This document shows, piece after piece, positions 16,568 through 25,910 of a stretch of 64,000 bases of DNA. The position numbers were made by a program, and so were the translations under genes. Every line of letters begins with the position of its first letter. The stretch's first letter is position 1. The stretch lies in the NCBI GenBank assembly GCA_046154965.1, contig JBJXDY010000098.1:6235-70234 (forward strand), in the 5' to 3' direction. Below the pieces are notes generated by a model that saw nothing but the letters and a program-made list of their open reading frames with translations, was not told where the DNA came from and made no database searches. The DNA comes from DATKFM01 sp046154965 (lineage in GTDB: Bacteria > Pseudomonadota > Alphaproteobacteria > Dongiales > Dongiaceae).

Positions 16568-17533
16568 TCAGGCTTCGCTGGGCGCCTGCTCCGCGTCCGC
16601 CGGCTTGCCGCCCGTAACGCGGTCGCGGCGCAGGTTCATGTAGACGAGCATCGGCGCCGCCACGAAGATCGTCGAATAGGTGCCGACGATAATGCCCCAC
16701 ATCATGGCGATGCTGAAACCGTTCAGCACTTCGCCGCCGAACAGGAACAACGCGAGGACCGCCAGGAACGCGAGGCCTGAGGTCATGGTGGTGCGCGACA
16801 GGGTGCGGTTGATCGACATGCTCAACAGCTCGCTCAGCGGCATCTTCTTGTAACGCCGCAGTTCCTCGCGGATGCGATCGTAGATGACGACGGTATCGTT
16901 CACTGAAAAGCCGGCGATAGTCAGCACGGCCGCCACCGTGGTGAGATCGAATTGTATGCCGAGCAAGGCGAACAATCCGACGGTCGTGATGCAGTCGTGG
17001 AACAAGGCAACGATGCAGTTCACGGCAAACTGCCACTCATAGCGGAACCAGACATAGGCCATGATGCCCAGCAGCGCCAAGACCGAAGCCAGAATGGCGT
17101 TCTCGATGTACTCCCGGCCGACCTTGGGGCCGACGAATTCCGTGCTTCTGATGATGTATGCATCGGCCAGGATTCCCTCGACCTTGGCGATGGCGCGTTG
17201 CTGCGCCAAGCTGCTCGCCTCGGGCGCCGCATCCTGATGCTGGAGCCGTATCAGCGCGAACTGCGGATCGCCAAACCGCTGCAGCGACACTTCGCCGAGA
17301 CCAGCTTCGCCCAGCTTGACGCGCATGTCCGTCAGGTCGGCTTCACCGGACTTGGCTTCCACCTCCATGCGGATGCCGCCGGCGAAGTCGACGCCAAAAT
17401 TCAGCCCCTTGAAGGCGATCAGCAGGATCGATCCCAAGATCAGGATGACCGATATCGCAAAGGTCACCTTGTGATAGCGCATGAAATCGATGCGCGTGTC
17501 GTGGGGGATGATATGGAGACCGCGATACGCCAT
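16568..17533 (-). CDS. secF: Protein translocase subunit SecF
   Basis: Inner-membrane partner of SecD that uses the proton gradient to drive late steps of Sec export. The 321-residue protein has an N-terminal helix (near 20-40), FNFGVDFAGG-type motif as LNFGVDFAGGIRMEV, a periplasmic domain, and five C-terminal helices with the conserved TIAGFSVNDTVVIYDRIRE. ATG at 17533 is preceded by GAGG; an upstream TTG is too close to that site. Ten bp downstream of the secD stop. Confidence 0.97.
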   Translation of the reverse strand: MAYRGLHIIPHDTRIDFMRYHKVTFAISVILILGSILLIAFKGLNFGVDFAGGIRMEVEAKSGEADLTDMRVKLGEAGLGEVSLQRFGDPQFALIRLQHQDAAPEASSLAQQRAIAKVEGILADAYIIRSTEFVGPKVGREYIENAILASVLALLGIMAYVWFRYEWQFAVNCIVALFHDCITTVGLFALLGIQFDLTTVAAVLTIAGFSVNDTVVIYDRIREELRRYKKMPLSELLSMSINRTLSRTTMTSGLAFLAVLALFLFGGEVLNGFSIAMMWGIIVGTYSTIFVAAPMLVYMNLRRDRVTGGKPADAEQAPSEA

Positions 17534-17543
17534 GGGCAATGCC

Positions 17544-19163
17544 TCAGATGGGAAGTTCGGACGGGCGGGCGCGGCGCAGCCAATACACCGTGCACATGCG
17601 GGCCACGACGACCGCCGTATACATGGAGATGATCGTGCCGATGATCAGCGTGATGGCGAAGCCCTTCACGGTGCCCGATCCGAAGATCAACAGGAATATC
17701 GACGAAATGATCACCGTGAGATTGGAATCGGTGATCGTGCCGGACGCTGAACGATAGCCGGCGTCGATGGCCATGACCGGCCCCCGGCCGGCTCTGATCT
17801 CTTCGCGAATTCGCTCATGGATCAGCACGTTCGCATCGACGGCCATGCCGAGGGTCAACACCATGCCGGCAATCCCGGGAAGTGTCAGCGTCGCCTGCAG
17901 CAGCGACATGGCGGCGATCAGCAGAACGAAGTTGAACACCAGGGCTACGGTCGCAAAGAGTCCGAACAGGCCGTAGACCGCCACCAGGGCGACGATGATG
18001 AGCACGAGCCCCATATAGCTTGCCATCGTACCGGCCGCGATCGAGTCGGCGCCAAGCTCGGCGCCTACGCTGCGCTCCTCGAGAATTTTCAGGCTCGCCG
18101 GCAGGGCGCCGGCCCGCAACAGCAGTGCGAGCTGGCTCGCGCTCTCCGGCGTAAAACTGCCGCGAATAATGCCGCTGCCGCCGCAGATCGAGCTTTCGAT
18201 GACGGGCGCGCTGATGATCTTGTCATCCAGCTTGATGGCAAACAGCTTGCCAACGCCCTTTGTCGTTGCGTCGCAGAACTTGCGGGCGCCGATAGCGTCG
18301 AATTCGAAGGCGACAACAGGCAAATTGTCCTGGAACGTCCCGGTGGCATCGACCAGATTCTCGCCGCTGACCATAACGCGGCGCTCGATAAGGTACCATT
18401 CGCCGCCAGCTTGACCGGCGTTGCGCTCCACGCTTTGCACTTTCATGTCGCCCGGCGGCACTTGCGCATCGGGCGGTTCGAACAGCGACGGCGGGTAGCG
18501 CTCATCGACGAAATGGAATGTCATCTTCGCGGTCGTGCTGATCAATTCCCGCAATCGCTTGGGGTCATCATACCCGGGCACCTGGACCAGAATGCGGTCG
18601 CGCCCCTCCCGCTGGATCGAGGGCTCCTTGACGCCCTCGGCATCGATGCGGCGGCGAATGATCTCAATCGATTGCTCCACGGCCCGCGCCTGCCGGGCGA
18701 TGATTCCCGGTTCAGTTATCTCAAGGCGCAACTTGCCGTCGCCGTCGATCTCCAGAACCATGTCGGTGTCGACCAGCGGCTGCAGAGCCTGCCGCGCCTT
18801 TTCGGCGTCGGCAGGATTCATCAGCGTCGCAACGACGGCATTCTCTTCGATGGTCAGGCCCTGATAGGTGATGCCGGCGGTGCGCAGGACATCCCGCGAT
18901 TCGTCCAAGGTCGCTTCCAGGCGATCCCGGACCACCGATTGGACATCCACTTCGATCAGGAGATGCGACCCGCCCCGCAGATCCAGGCCGAGGCTCATCT
19001 TGCGCACGCCGACATACTCCCGAAGGGCCGCCAACTGTGCATCGGTGAACAGATTCGGCAGTGCAAAGAGGATGCCAAGACCGAGCACCGCGAAGTTGAG
19101 ATAGGTCTTCCACTTCGCGAAATAGACAAAACCGCCGCCGCGGGGTTTTGGGGGTTGCGCCAT
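17544..19163 (-). CDS. secD: Protein translocase subunit SecD
   Basis: Larger half of the SecDF export motor. At 539 residues it shows helix 1 near 18-37, LGLDLRGGSHLLIEVD, the P1 periplasmic domain (about 60-350), and the helix 4-6 region with GMAVDANVLIHERIREE and the SGTITDSNLTVII block. It lies between yajC and secF on the minus strand, the normal order. Confidence 0.97.
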   Translation of the reverse strand: MAQPPKPRGGGFVYFAKWKTYLNFAVLGLGILFALPNLFTDAQLAALREYVGVRKMSLGLDLRGGSHLLIEVDVQSVVRDRLEATLDESRDVLRTAGITYQGLTIEENAVVATLMNPADAEKARQALQPLVDTDMVLEIDGDGKLRLEITEPGIIARQARAVEQSIEIIRRRIDAEGVKEPSIQREGRDRILVQVPGYDDPKRLRELISTTAKMTFHFVDERYPPSLFEPPDAQVPPGDMKVQSVERNAGQAGGEWYLIERRVMVSGENLVDATGTFQDNLPVVAFEFDAIGARKFCDATTKGVGKLFAIKLDDKIISAPVIESSICGGSGIIRGSFTPESASQLALLLRAGALPASLKILEERSVGAELGADSIAAGTMASYMGLVLIIVALVAVYGLFGLFATVALVFNFVLLIAAMSLLQATLTLPGIAGMVLTLGMAVDANVLIHERIREEIRAGRGPVMAIDAGYRSASGTITDSNLTVIISSIFLLIFGSGTVKGFAITLIIGTIISMYTAVVVARMCTVYWLRRARPSELPI

Positions 19164-19182
19164 CGCGCGCCAGGCTCCGCTT

Positions 19183-19566
19183 TTACTTCTTTGCCGGGGA
19201 TTCGACGGCTTCTTCTTCGTCTTCGTCGGCCGCGACCGTCCTGCTCAGATGGCCGGTCTTGGCGAGGACGTCGGTGATGGTGCCGCGCACGACGCGGACG
19301 CGCACGCCCTCGGCGATCTCCAGATCGATTTCGGTATCGCTTCGCACCTTCGCGACCGTGCCGATGATGCCGCCCGACGTCACCACCTGGTCGCCGCGCT
19401 TGATCGCCGCGATCAGCGCCTTATGCGCCTTCACCTTCTTCTGCTGCGGACGGATCATCAAGAAGTACATGACCGCGAGCATCAGCCCCATCATGATCAA
19501 GAACATGGGGTCAAATCCGGGTGCAGCGCCTCCGGCGGCCTGGGCATAAGCTGGCGAAATGAACAT
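19183..19566 (-). CDS. yajC: Sec translocon accessory protein YajC
   Basis: Small single-helix membrane protein of the SecDF-YajC complex, 127 residues. An N-terminal segment with an AYAQA signal-like end precedes the membrane helix (about 20-40) and the conserved MIRPQQKKVKAHKALIAAI and GDQVVTSGGIIGTV blocks. The acidic tail (ADEDEEEAVES) is variable in the family. First gene of the operon. Confidence 0.96.
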   Translation of the reverse strand: MFISPAYAQAAGGAAPGFDPMFLIMMGLMLAVMYFLMIRPQQKKVKAHKALIAAIKRGDQVVTSGGIIGTVAKVRSDTEIDLEIAEGVRVRVVRGTITDVLAKTGHLSRTVAADEDEEEAVESPAKK

Positions 19567-19733
19567 TATTGGGCTCCTCGTCCCGCGCTAAGCCGGCGGA
19601 CTATACCGGCCATTCGCTGAATTGCAATGTTGATAGGTTACAGGCACAATAGTCTGTAACCATATGGATTCGAATGGTTCCCGGGCCTTCGGATTCCCCA
19701 TTTTGCCGGCTGGAGGCCGCGAGGCCAAGGGCG

Positions 19734-20606
19734 ATGACCGAATCCGACCTGCTGCCGCTGCTGCAATCCATTGCCGCCTCGCTGGAGCGCCTGGCGCCCA
19801 AGCAGGGGGCTGTCCCCGACCTCTGGGCCGCGGACGCCTTCGTCTGGCACAGTCAGGGCGAATGGTTGGAACCCGTCCTCAACGTCAACCGGGTGGATAT
19901 CGACCTGCTGCGGGGCATCGACCGCGCCCGGGATATCCTGATCGACAATACCCGCCGCTTTGCGGCGGGACTGCCGGCCAACAACGCGCTCTTGTGGGGC
20001 GCGCGCGGCACCGGCAAGAGCTCCCTGGTCAAGGCGGCCCACGCGGCGGTCAATCGCGAGGCTGGCGGCAAGAAGGATCGGCAGATCGCCCTGGTGGAAA
20101 TCCATCGAGAAGACTTGGCGAGCTTGCCCTCGCTTCTCAAGATGCTGCGGGACAGCGATCGGCGTTGTCTGCTGTTTTGCGATGATCTGTCATTCGACAG
20201 TGCGGACACCAGCTATAAATCGCTGAAGGCGGTCCTGGAGGGCGGCATCGAAGGCCGGCCGGCCAATGTGCTGTTCTACGCCACCTCGAACCGGCGCCAT
20301 TTGATGCCGCGGGACATGATCGACAACGAGCGTTCGACCGCGATCAACCCGTCCGAGGCGGTCGAGGAAAAGGTGTCGCTGTCAGACCGTTTCGGCCTGT
20401 GGCTCGGCTTTCACAATTGCGACCAGGACACCTATTTCGCGATCGTCGAGGGCTATGCGAAGCGATACGGCCTCTCCGTCCCCAATGAAACACTGCGGGC
20501 GGAAGCCGTGGAATGGTCGGTGACCCGCGGCGCGCGGTCGGGCCGTGTCGCCTGGCAGTTCATCCAGGATCTGGCCGGGCGGCTGGGCAAGAAGATCGGG
20601 AATTAG
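19734..20606 (+). CDS. DUF815 family AAA+ ATPase
   Basis: Predicted P-loop ATPase of 290 residues. Walker A GARGTGKSSLVKA is near residues 99-111, Walker B LLFCDDLSF near 155-163, and NVLFYATSNRRHLMPR contains a sensor-1 Asn. DUF815 proteins are widespread in proteobacteria but have no assigned function. In alphaproteobacteria it is commonly divergent from yajC, as here. ATG 19734 was chosen over an upstream alternative because homologous sequence starts there and AAGGGCG precedes it closely. Confidence 0.85.
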   Translation: MTESDLLPLLQSIAASLERLAPKQGAVPDLWAADAFVWHSQGEWLEPVLNVNRVDIDLLRGIDRARDILIDNTRRFAAGLPANNALLWGARGTGKSSLVKAAHAAVNREAGGKKDRQIALVEIHREDLASLPSLLKMLRDSDRRCLLFCDDLSFDSADTSYKSLKAVLEGGIEGRPANVLFYATSNRRHLMPRDMIDNERSTAINPSEAVEEKVSLSDRFGLWLGFHNCDQDTYFAIVEGYAKRYGLSVPNETLRAEAVEWSVTRGARSGRVAWQFIQDLAGRLGKKIGN

Positions 20607-20749
20607 GCCGGACTTTCATGCAAGCGAGGGCAATCGGCAACAGCGGGGCAATGCCCACGTCGAATTGGCTTGCAGACTAAAGCTGGTTAGCCGGGCACCG
20701 AACCCGTGGCACTTGTGGTACCCATCACGGACTTGGAGCGGAAAGCGAC

Positions 20750-21130
20750 ATGAAGCCCAGTTACTTCGACTTAACCGTCCGAGACGTCGGCGAGGCGCAG
20801 AGGTTCTTCTCCGCCGTGCTTGGATGGACGTACACCGAGTTCACCCCTGGGTACTTTCGAATTCAAGCTGGATCTGAAGCCGAACCCGGCATCGACGGCG
20901 GCATGGCAGCACTTGCTGACACGCCTATCGCAAAGGGCCCCATGTCAGTGCTTGTGGTCCCGGTGGACGACCTGGAGAAGATGGTGGCTCTGGTAGAACG
21001 TAACGGCGGACAAGTTCTCGAGCGACGAGTGCCGATCCCGGGCATCGGGTGGTTCTCCTCGTGCACCGAGCCTGGTGGGCTCGTCTTCGGCATGATCCAA
21101 GCAGATCCGGCAGTACAACCACTTCGATAG
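20750..21130 (+). CDS. VOC (glyoxalase/bleomycin-resistance) family protein
   Basis: A 126-residue protein with the paired beta-alpha-beta-beta-beta units of the VOC fold: FDLTVRDVGEAQRFFSAVLGWTY in the first half and VVPVDDLEKMVALVERNGGQVL with FSSCTEPGGLVFGMIQ in the second. Proteins of this subtype are usually called glyoxalase-like with unknown substrate. Likely metal ligands are a His/Glu set; the usual first His is replaced by Asp7, so metal binding is uncertain. GGAGCGG precedes the ATG. Confidence 0.82.
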   Translation: MKPSYFDLTVRDVGEAQRFFSAVLGWTYTEFTPGYFRIQAGSEAEPGIDGGMAALADTPIAKGPMSVLVVPVDDLEKMVALVERNGGQVLERRVPIPGIGWFSSCTEPGGLVFGMIQADPAVQPLR

Positions 21131-21384
21131 CAGTCGTCATGTCGGTGCCACAACGAGGGACCGCCGGCTAACCAGCCGCTGCAGCCGACGAGCGGCACGA
21201 GGCATCGCGCCCTTTTGAATGCCGCGTTTGCCGCCCGCGGCTGAGCGGCAGGTCGATATCTCGCAAAATCCGCAATCTGCCATAACCAGACCTTCAAGTG
21301 GCGATGAGTCGCGTCGGTTGCGCTTCATGTGGCCGTTCCAAACAAGAGTCCATGACCGCCCCGGAATTTGGCATTCTACTCTCC

Positions 21385-23949
21385 ATGACGAATGGCAAGA
21401 CTCCGCCCGTTTTTATGTCCGGCCTCACCGAGGTTGAGGCGCAAGGCCGGCTGAGGTCTGAGGGATACAACGAACTGCCCCGTCCGGACCGGCGTACACC
21501 GCTACGCATCGTGCTGGAGGTTCTTCGCGAGCCGATGTTCGCGCTCCTGCTTGGTGGCGGCACTGTTTACCTCCTGCTGGGCGACCTCAAAGAAGCACTC
21601 ATCCTGCTTGCGTTCGCGATCATGTCTGTGCTGATCACCGTGGTCCAGGAAACGCGGACAGAGCGCGTTCTGGAGGCACTGCGCGATCTTACGAGCCCCC
21701 GCGCGTTGGTTATCAGAGATGGTGAGCGCCGGCGCATCGCCGGCCGCGAGGTGGCGCGGGGCGATCTGATCGTGCTCGCCGAAGGCGACCGCGTTCCCGC
21801 CGACGCGGTGCTGGTGCTGGCGCAGGACCTGCAGGCCGATGAATCGCTCTTGACGGGCGAGTCGGTGCCAGTTCGTAAGGTGCCAGCCACCGACATCCCG
21901 GCCAGCCGCCCCCGTCCGGGTGGCGATGATCTGCCTTTTGTTTATTCCGGCTCGCTGGTGGTGCGAGGCAGCGGCACTGCAGAGGTCGTGGCCACCGGCG
22001 CGCGCAGCGAAATCGGCAAGATCGGCCAGTCGCTGCGCGCGCTGGAAACCGAGCCGCCACGGCTTCAGGTCCAGACGGCGCGACTGGTGCGTCTGTGCGC
22101 GCTTGGCGGGGCAGCCGTCAGCGTGGCGGCGGTCCTTCTCTATGGCACATTGCGCGGCGGGTGGCTGGATGGAGTGCTCGCGGGGATCGCTATCGGCATG
22201 TCGATGTTGCCCGAGGAGTTTCCCGTCGTGCTCACCGTGTTCATGGCCATGGGGGCATGGCGCATTTCGAAAGCGCGCGTGCTGACCCGGCGCGCGGCAT
22301 CCATAGAGACACTCGGGTCGGCGACAGTGCTATGCACGGACAAGACCGGCACGCTCACCGAGAACCGCATGTCCGTCGCGGAGCTGCGGCTTCCCGGCGG
22401 CCGTATCTTCCGATGTCATGATCCGTCCGGGACCAACCTGCCCGCCGAGTTCCGGGAACTGGCGACACATGGGTTGCTGGCCAGCGCACCCGAGCCTTTC
22501 GATCCCATGGAGAAGGCCTTTCACACCTTCGCACGAGAGGGACTCGACGCGGCGGACAGCCTGCCCGGGCCCGACTGGAAACTTGCGCACAGCTATGGGC
22601 TACGGCCCGGGCTTCTGGCCATGAGCCAGCTATGGCAAATGCAAGAAGGCACGCCCGCGTTTGCGGTCGCAGCGAAGGGCGCCCCCGAAGCAATTGCCCA
22701 CCTTTGCCGCCTTGGGCAGACGGAACTAGACGCCGTGCGGCAATCCCTGGACGACATGGCCGCTGAAGGGCTGCGTGTCCTGGGCGTCGCAAAAGCGACG
22801 CACGAAGGCGCGAGCTGGCCGGACTCGCAGCGCGATTTCTCGTTCGTGTTTCTCGGCCTTGTCGGCCTTGCCGATCCCCTGCGGCCCAATGTCCCCGCAG
22901 CCGTGCGTGAATGCCGCTCGGCCGGAATCAGGGTCGTGATGATTACCGGTGATTATCCCGCTACGGCGCGCGCCATCGCGCAGCAGGCCGGCCTCGACGC
23001 CGGTGAAGTCCTGAGCGGCGATGAGATCGAGCATCTCGATGATTCCGAACTGGCCCGCCGCGCGAGGGCGGTCGGCGTGTTTGCACGCATCATGCCTGAG
23101 CAGAAGCTGCGCATCGTCCAGGCCCTCAAAGCCGACGGCGAAATCGTCGCCATGACAGGCGACGGCGTGAATGATGCGCCCTCTCTCAAGGCGGCGCATA
23201 TCGGTGTGGCGATGGGCGGACGCGGCACGGACGTCGCGCGCGAGGCGTCGTCCATCGTGCTGCTTGACGACGACTTCGGTTCAATTGTTACGGCTATCCG
23301 CCTCGGACGCCGGATTTACGATAATGTGCGCAAAGCGATGGGCTTCATTTTCGCGGTGCACGTTCCCATCGCAGGGCTTGCTCTACTGCCACTAGCCTTC
23401 GGCCTCCCCATCATTTTCGGCCCCATTCACATCGCATTCCTTGAAATGGTCATCGATCCCGTGTGCTCCTTGGCCTTCGAGGCGGAAACGGACGAAGAGG
23501 ACGTGATGCGCCGCAAGCCCCGCGCATCCGACGAGCCGTTGTTCTCCTGGCCGCTGATCGGCTGGAGCATCCTGCAGGGCGCGCTGGCCTTCGGGCTGGT
23601 TGGCGCGATTTTCGTGATCGCGCTGCACCGTGGCATGCCCGAGGACGAGGTGCGGGCGCTCACCTTCTTCTCGCTGGTGTTCGCCATCGTCAGTCTCATC
23701 CTGGTCAATCGTTCGTTCAGCACGTCGCTGGCCGCGGCGTTTCGCCGTCCCAATCCGGCGCTGGCATGGATACTTCTGGCGATTACGTTGATCTTGGGCT
23801 TGAGCCTTCTTTGGCCCGCTGCAAGCGCCCTGTTCCGGTTCGGACCGCTGCACGGCAACGATCTGGCCCTGACGCTCGCCGCCGGCGCCATCCTGCTGAT
23901 TGTCCTTGAAACGCTCAAGCATCTATGGCGCGCGCGTTTGGGCTTTTGA
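21385..23949 (+). CDS. Cation-transporting P-type ATPase (P2 type)
   Basis: Large inner-membrane pump of about 854 residues. In order: N-terminal cytoplasmic GLTEVEAQGRLRSEGYNELP, helices 1-2, actuator domain with LTGESVPVRK, helix 4 with PEEFPVVLT, the phosphorylation motif CTDKTGTLTEN (Asp319), the nucleotide-binding domain, hinge MTGDGVNDAPSLKAAHIGVAMG, and C-terminal helices. P2-type ATPases carry Ca2+, Mn2+ or other cations; the PEEFP sequence is a variant of the PEGLP of Ca2+ pumps and does not fix the ion. No heavy-metal binding domain or CPC motif, so not a Cu/Zn/Cd pump. Starts at 21352 (weak AAGAG) and 21415 are also possible. A hairpin follows the stop codon. Confidence 0.9.
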   Translation: MTNGKTPPVFMSGLTEVEAQGRLRSEGYNELPRPDRRTPLRIVLEVLREPMFALLLGGGTVYLLLGDLKEALILLAFAIMSVLITVVQETRTERVLEALRDLTSPRALVIRDGERRRIAGREVARGDLIVLAEGDRVPADAVLVLAQDLQADESLLTGESVPVRKVPATDIPASRPRPGGDDLPFVYSGSLVVRGSGTAEVVATGARSEIGKIGQSLRALETEPPRLQVQTARLVRLCALGGAAVSVAAVLLYGTLRGGWLDGVLAGIAIGMSMLPEEFPVVLTVFMAMGAWRISKARVLTRRAASIETLGSATVLCTDKTGTLTENRMSVAELRLPGGRIFRCHDPSGTNLPAEFRELATHGLLASAPEPFDPMEKAFHTFAREGLDAADSLPGPDWKLAHSYGLRPGLLAMSQLWQMQEGTPAFAVAAKGAPEAIAHLCRLGQTELDAVRQSLDDMAAEGLRVLGVAKATHEGASWPDSQRDFSFVFLGLVGLADPLRPNVPAAVRECRSAGIRVVMITGDYPATARAIAQQAGLDAGEVLSGDEIEHLDDSELARRARAVGVFARIMPEQKLRIVQALKADGEIVAMTGDGVNDAPSLKAAHIGVAMGGRGTDVAREASSIVLLDDDFGSIVTAIRLGRRIYDNVRKAMGFIFAVHVPIAGLALLPLAFGLPIIFGPIHIAFLEMVIDPVCSLAFEAETDEEDVMRRKPRASDEPLFSWPLIGWSILQGALAFGLVGAIFVIALHRGMPEDEVRALTFFSLVFAIVSLILVNRSFSTSLAAAFRRPNPALAWILLAITLILGLSLLWPAASALFRFGPLHGNDLALTLAAGAILLIVLETLKHLWRARLGF

Positions 23950-23954
23950 AGACA

Positions 23955-23986
23955 GCCTCGCAAGAATCGCTTCGCATTTGCGAGGC
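23955..23986 (+). terminator. Stem-loop downstream of the P-type ATPase gene
   Basis: GCCTCGCAA and TTGCGAGGC form a perfect 9-bp stem around a 14-nt loop, starting 5 bp after the stop codon. There is no T-tract, so the hairpin may be a terminator or a transcript stabiliser. Confidence 0.5.
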
Positions 23987-24157
23987 GGGATCCCTGAAAG
24001 TAAGCTGATCGCTCGGGCATTGCCTGATGGCGTCAATGCCGCATTTGGTTCAGAGGCGCCCGTAACGCAGAGCCGACTCGCATTCGAGCCGAATGGACGG
24101 CAGCGCGGAGCGATTCCCGCCGACGCCAGATCTCTGAAGGGCGGATGGTTGCGCGCC

Positions 24158-25225
24158 CTAGCCCTGGGACGCCAGATGCTGCAGCGGGTCCACCGGATCT
24201 GAGCCCCGGCGGATCTCGAAATGGAGCTGAGGTGAGTCCACATTGCCGGTGGCACCGACCAGGGCGATCGGCTGGCCGCGGGTGACCTTGTCGCCCTTCT
24301 TTACCAGCAGTTTCTCATTGTGGGCGTAGGCGGTGATCCAGCCATCGGCATGGCGGATCAGCAGCAGGTTGCCGAAGCCCTTCAGCTCGTTGCCGGCATA
24401 GGCGACCGTGCCGTTATCGGCGGCGTAGACTTTGGCGCCTTCCTTCGCGGCGATGTTGATGCCGTCATTATGCTGGCCGCCGTTCTTGGCGCCGAAACGG
24501 GAGATGATCTTCCCCTGCAAGGGCCATTGGAAGCGCCCATCCGAAGATGTCGCGCTTGGAATTGCCGCGACATCCTTCGTTTCGGATGCCTGTGGAGCCG
24601 ATTCCGGCGCCGCCGGCTTGACACTTGGAGTCAGAGGCAGATCGCTTTGCGTCTCGTCTTCTATGGGCGGCGGCGACTCCGCCGACTGCGTGGCCGCGGG
24701 CGCCGTGGTCGCAGCGGGCGCGCGCGTCGAAGCATTCGCTCCACCCGCAGCCGGCGAGAGATCTTCCATGGCGATCGAGCCGCCGGTCGAAGTCGGCACT
24801 CGCGGTGGCGTGCCGGTATAGGTATCGCCATTGGCTGCGGGCGCGGTGGTTGTCGCCGCGAGATCGGGATCATAGTTGCCGCTGCCGGGCGCGGTCAGCT
24901 GTTGTCCCGGAGTCAGCCGGTAGGGCGGCTTCAAGCCATTGGCATCGATCAGCGACTGCGTGGGAACATGCATGCGCTGGGCGACGCCATAGATGGTATC
25001 GCCGGGCGCGACGGTATAGGGCGCGGCGTTTGCGGGTGCTGCCGCATAGTCGGACGATCCCTGCGCCGCGGACTGCGAATAGGTCGATTGACCTTCGCCC
25101 GTGGTGGTGATCTTGGCGCCTTCCGGCGCGCCCGAGTAGTTGCAGCCCGCGATCAGCAAAGCCAGACCGAGGCCCGCGCCGATGCGCACCGTAACAGGTG
25201 CTTCGCGAATGAAATCTGTCATCAT
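24158..25225 (-). CDS. NlpD-like lipoprotein: LysM plus degenerate M23 (LytM) domain
   Basis: Outer-membrane or periplasmic lipoprotein expected to activate a cell-wall amidase at division. Residues 1-30 give a lipobox LLIAGC; LysM at about 70-115 (YTVAPGDTIYGVAQRM ... LTPGQQL); a Pro/Ala/Thr-rich linker to about 215; the LytM domain from WPLQGKIISRFG to LQHLASQG. The zinc-site motif HxxxD is replaced by NDGIN (QHNDGINIAA), so the domain is probably non-catalytic, as in E. coli NlpD. ATG 25225 has GGAG 5 nt upstream and starts just before the pcm stop. Last gene of the serS-surE-pcm run. Confidence 0.9.
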   Translation of the reverse strand: MMTDFIREAPVTVRIGAGLGLALLIAGCNYSGAPEGAKITTTGEGQSTYSQSAAQGSSDYAAAPANAAPYTVAPGDTIYGVAQRMHVPTQSLIDANGLKPPYRLTPGQQLTAPGSGNYDPDLAATTTAPAANGDTYTGTPPRVPTSTGGSIAMEDLSPAAGGANASTRAPAATTAPAATQSAESPPPIEDETQSDLPLTPSVKPAAPESAPQASETKDVAAIPSATSSDGRFQWPLQGKIISRFGAKNGGQHNDGINIAAKEGAKVYAADNGTVAYAGNELKGFGNLLLIRHADGWITAYAHNEKLLVKKGDKVTRGQPIALVGATGNVDSPQLHFEIRRGSDPVDPLQHLASQG

Positions 25226-25226
25226 T

Positions 25227-25910
25227 TCAACTCCGCGCACGTTTGCGGGACGCCGGTTGATCCGCGCCGCCCTCCTCCGGCAACGCGCCGGAGATCAAGG
25301 GCACGAACCGCACATCGCACACCCGCTCGTGCTCATACCCCGTTTCCGTTCGCGTCACCCGGATCAGCTCCTGGTTGCCGCGTTCCGGCCCAACAGGCAC
25401 CACGAGGATGCCGCCGACCGCCAACTGGTCGAGCAAACCCTGCGGCACTTCTGCCGCGGCAGCCGTTACCATGATTCGGTCGAACGGCGCTTGCTCCTTC
25501 CAGCCGGCGCTACCATCCCCATGCCTTGTGGTAACATTATGGCGGCGCAGCGACAGGAGCCGGGCCTCCGCCTCCTGCAGCAGGGGCTTGTGCCGCTCGA
25601 TTGTATAAAGCCGGCGGCAGAGCATCGACAGCACCGCGGCCTGATAGCCGGAGCCGGTGCCGATCTCCAGCACCTTGTGCCGCGGACCGACCTGCAGCGC
25701 TTGGGTCATGATGGCCACGATCTCCGGCTGGCTCAGGGTCTGCCCGTGGCCGATGGGCAGTGCGCGGTTCTCATAGGCCTGATCCTGAAACGGCGCGGGC
25801 ACGAACAACTCCCGGGGCACGCGCTCGACCGCCGAGAGCACGCGCGTGTCGGTAATGCCGGACTGGCGCAGCTGCATGATCAAGCGGATCTTGCGCGCCG
25901 CCAGGCTCAT
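25227..25910 (-). CDS. pcm: Protein-L-isoaspartate O-methyltransferase
   Basis: Cytosolic repair enzyme that methylates isoaspartyl residues using SAM. The 227-residue protein has the PCMT hallmarks: VPRELFVP, GHGQTLSQPEIVAIM with the active-site Ser/His region, the SAM-binding VLEIGTGSGYQAAVL (about 78-92) and DRIMVTAAAAEVP. Its ATG overlaps the surE stop (ATGA), and nlpD begins at its 3' end, the classical surE-pcm-nlpD order. A second Pcm-like gene is at 50240-50890. Confidence 0.95.
   Translation of the reverse strand: MSLAARKIRLIMQLRQSGITDTRVLSAVERVPRELFVPAPFQDQAYENRALPIGHGQTLSQPEIVAIMTQALQVGPRHKVLEIGTGSGYQAAVLSMLCRRLYTIERHKPLLQEAEARLLSLRRHNVTTRHGDGSAGWKEQAPFDRIMVTAAAAEVPQGLLDQLAVGGILVVPVGPERGNQELIRVTRTETGYEHERVCDVRFVPLISGALPEEGGADQPASRKRARS

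Noticed and set aside
21219..21437. Short frame upstream of the P-type ATPase
   Set aside because: No domain and overlapping the pump gene start region.
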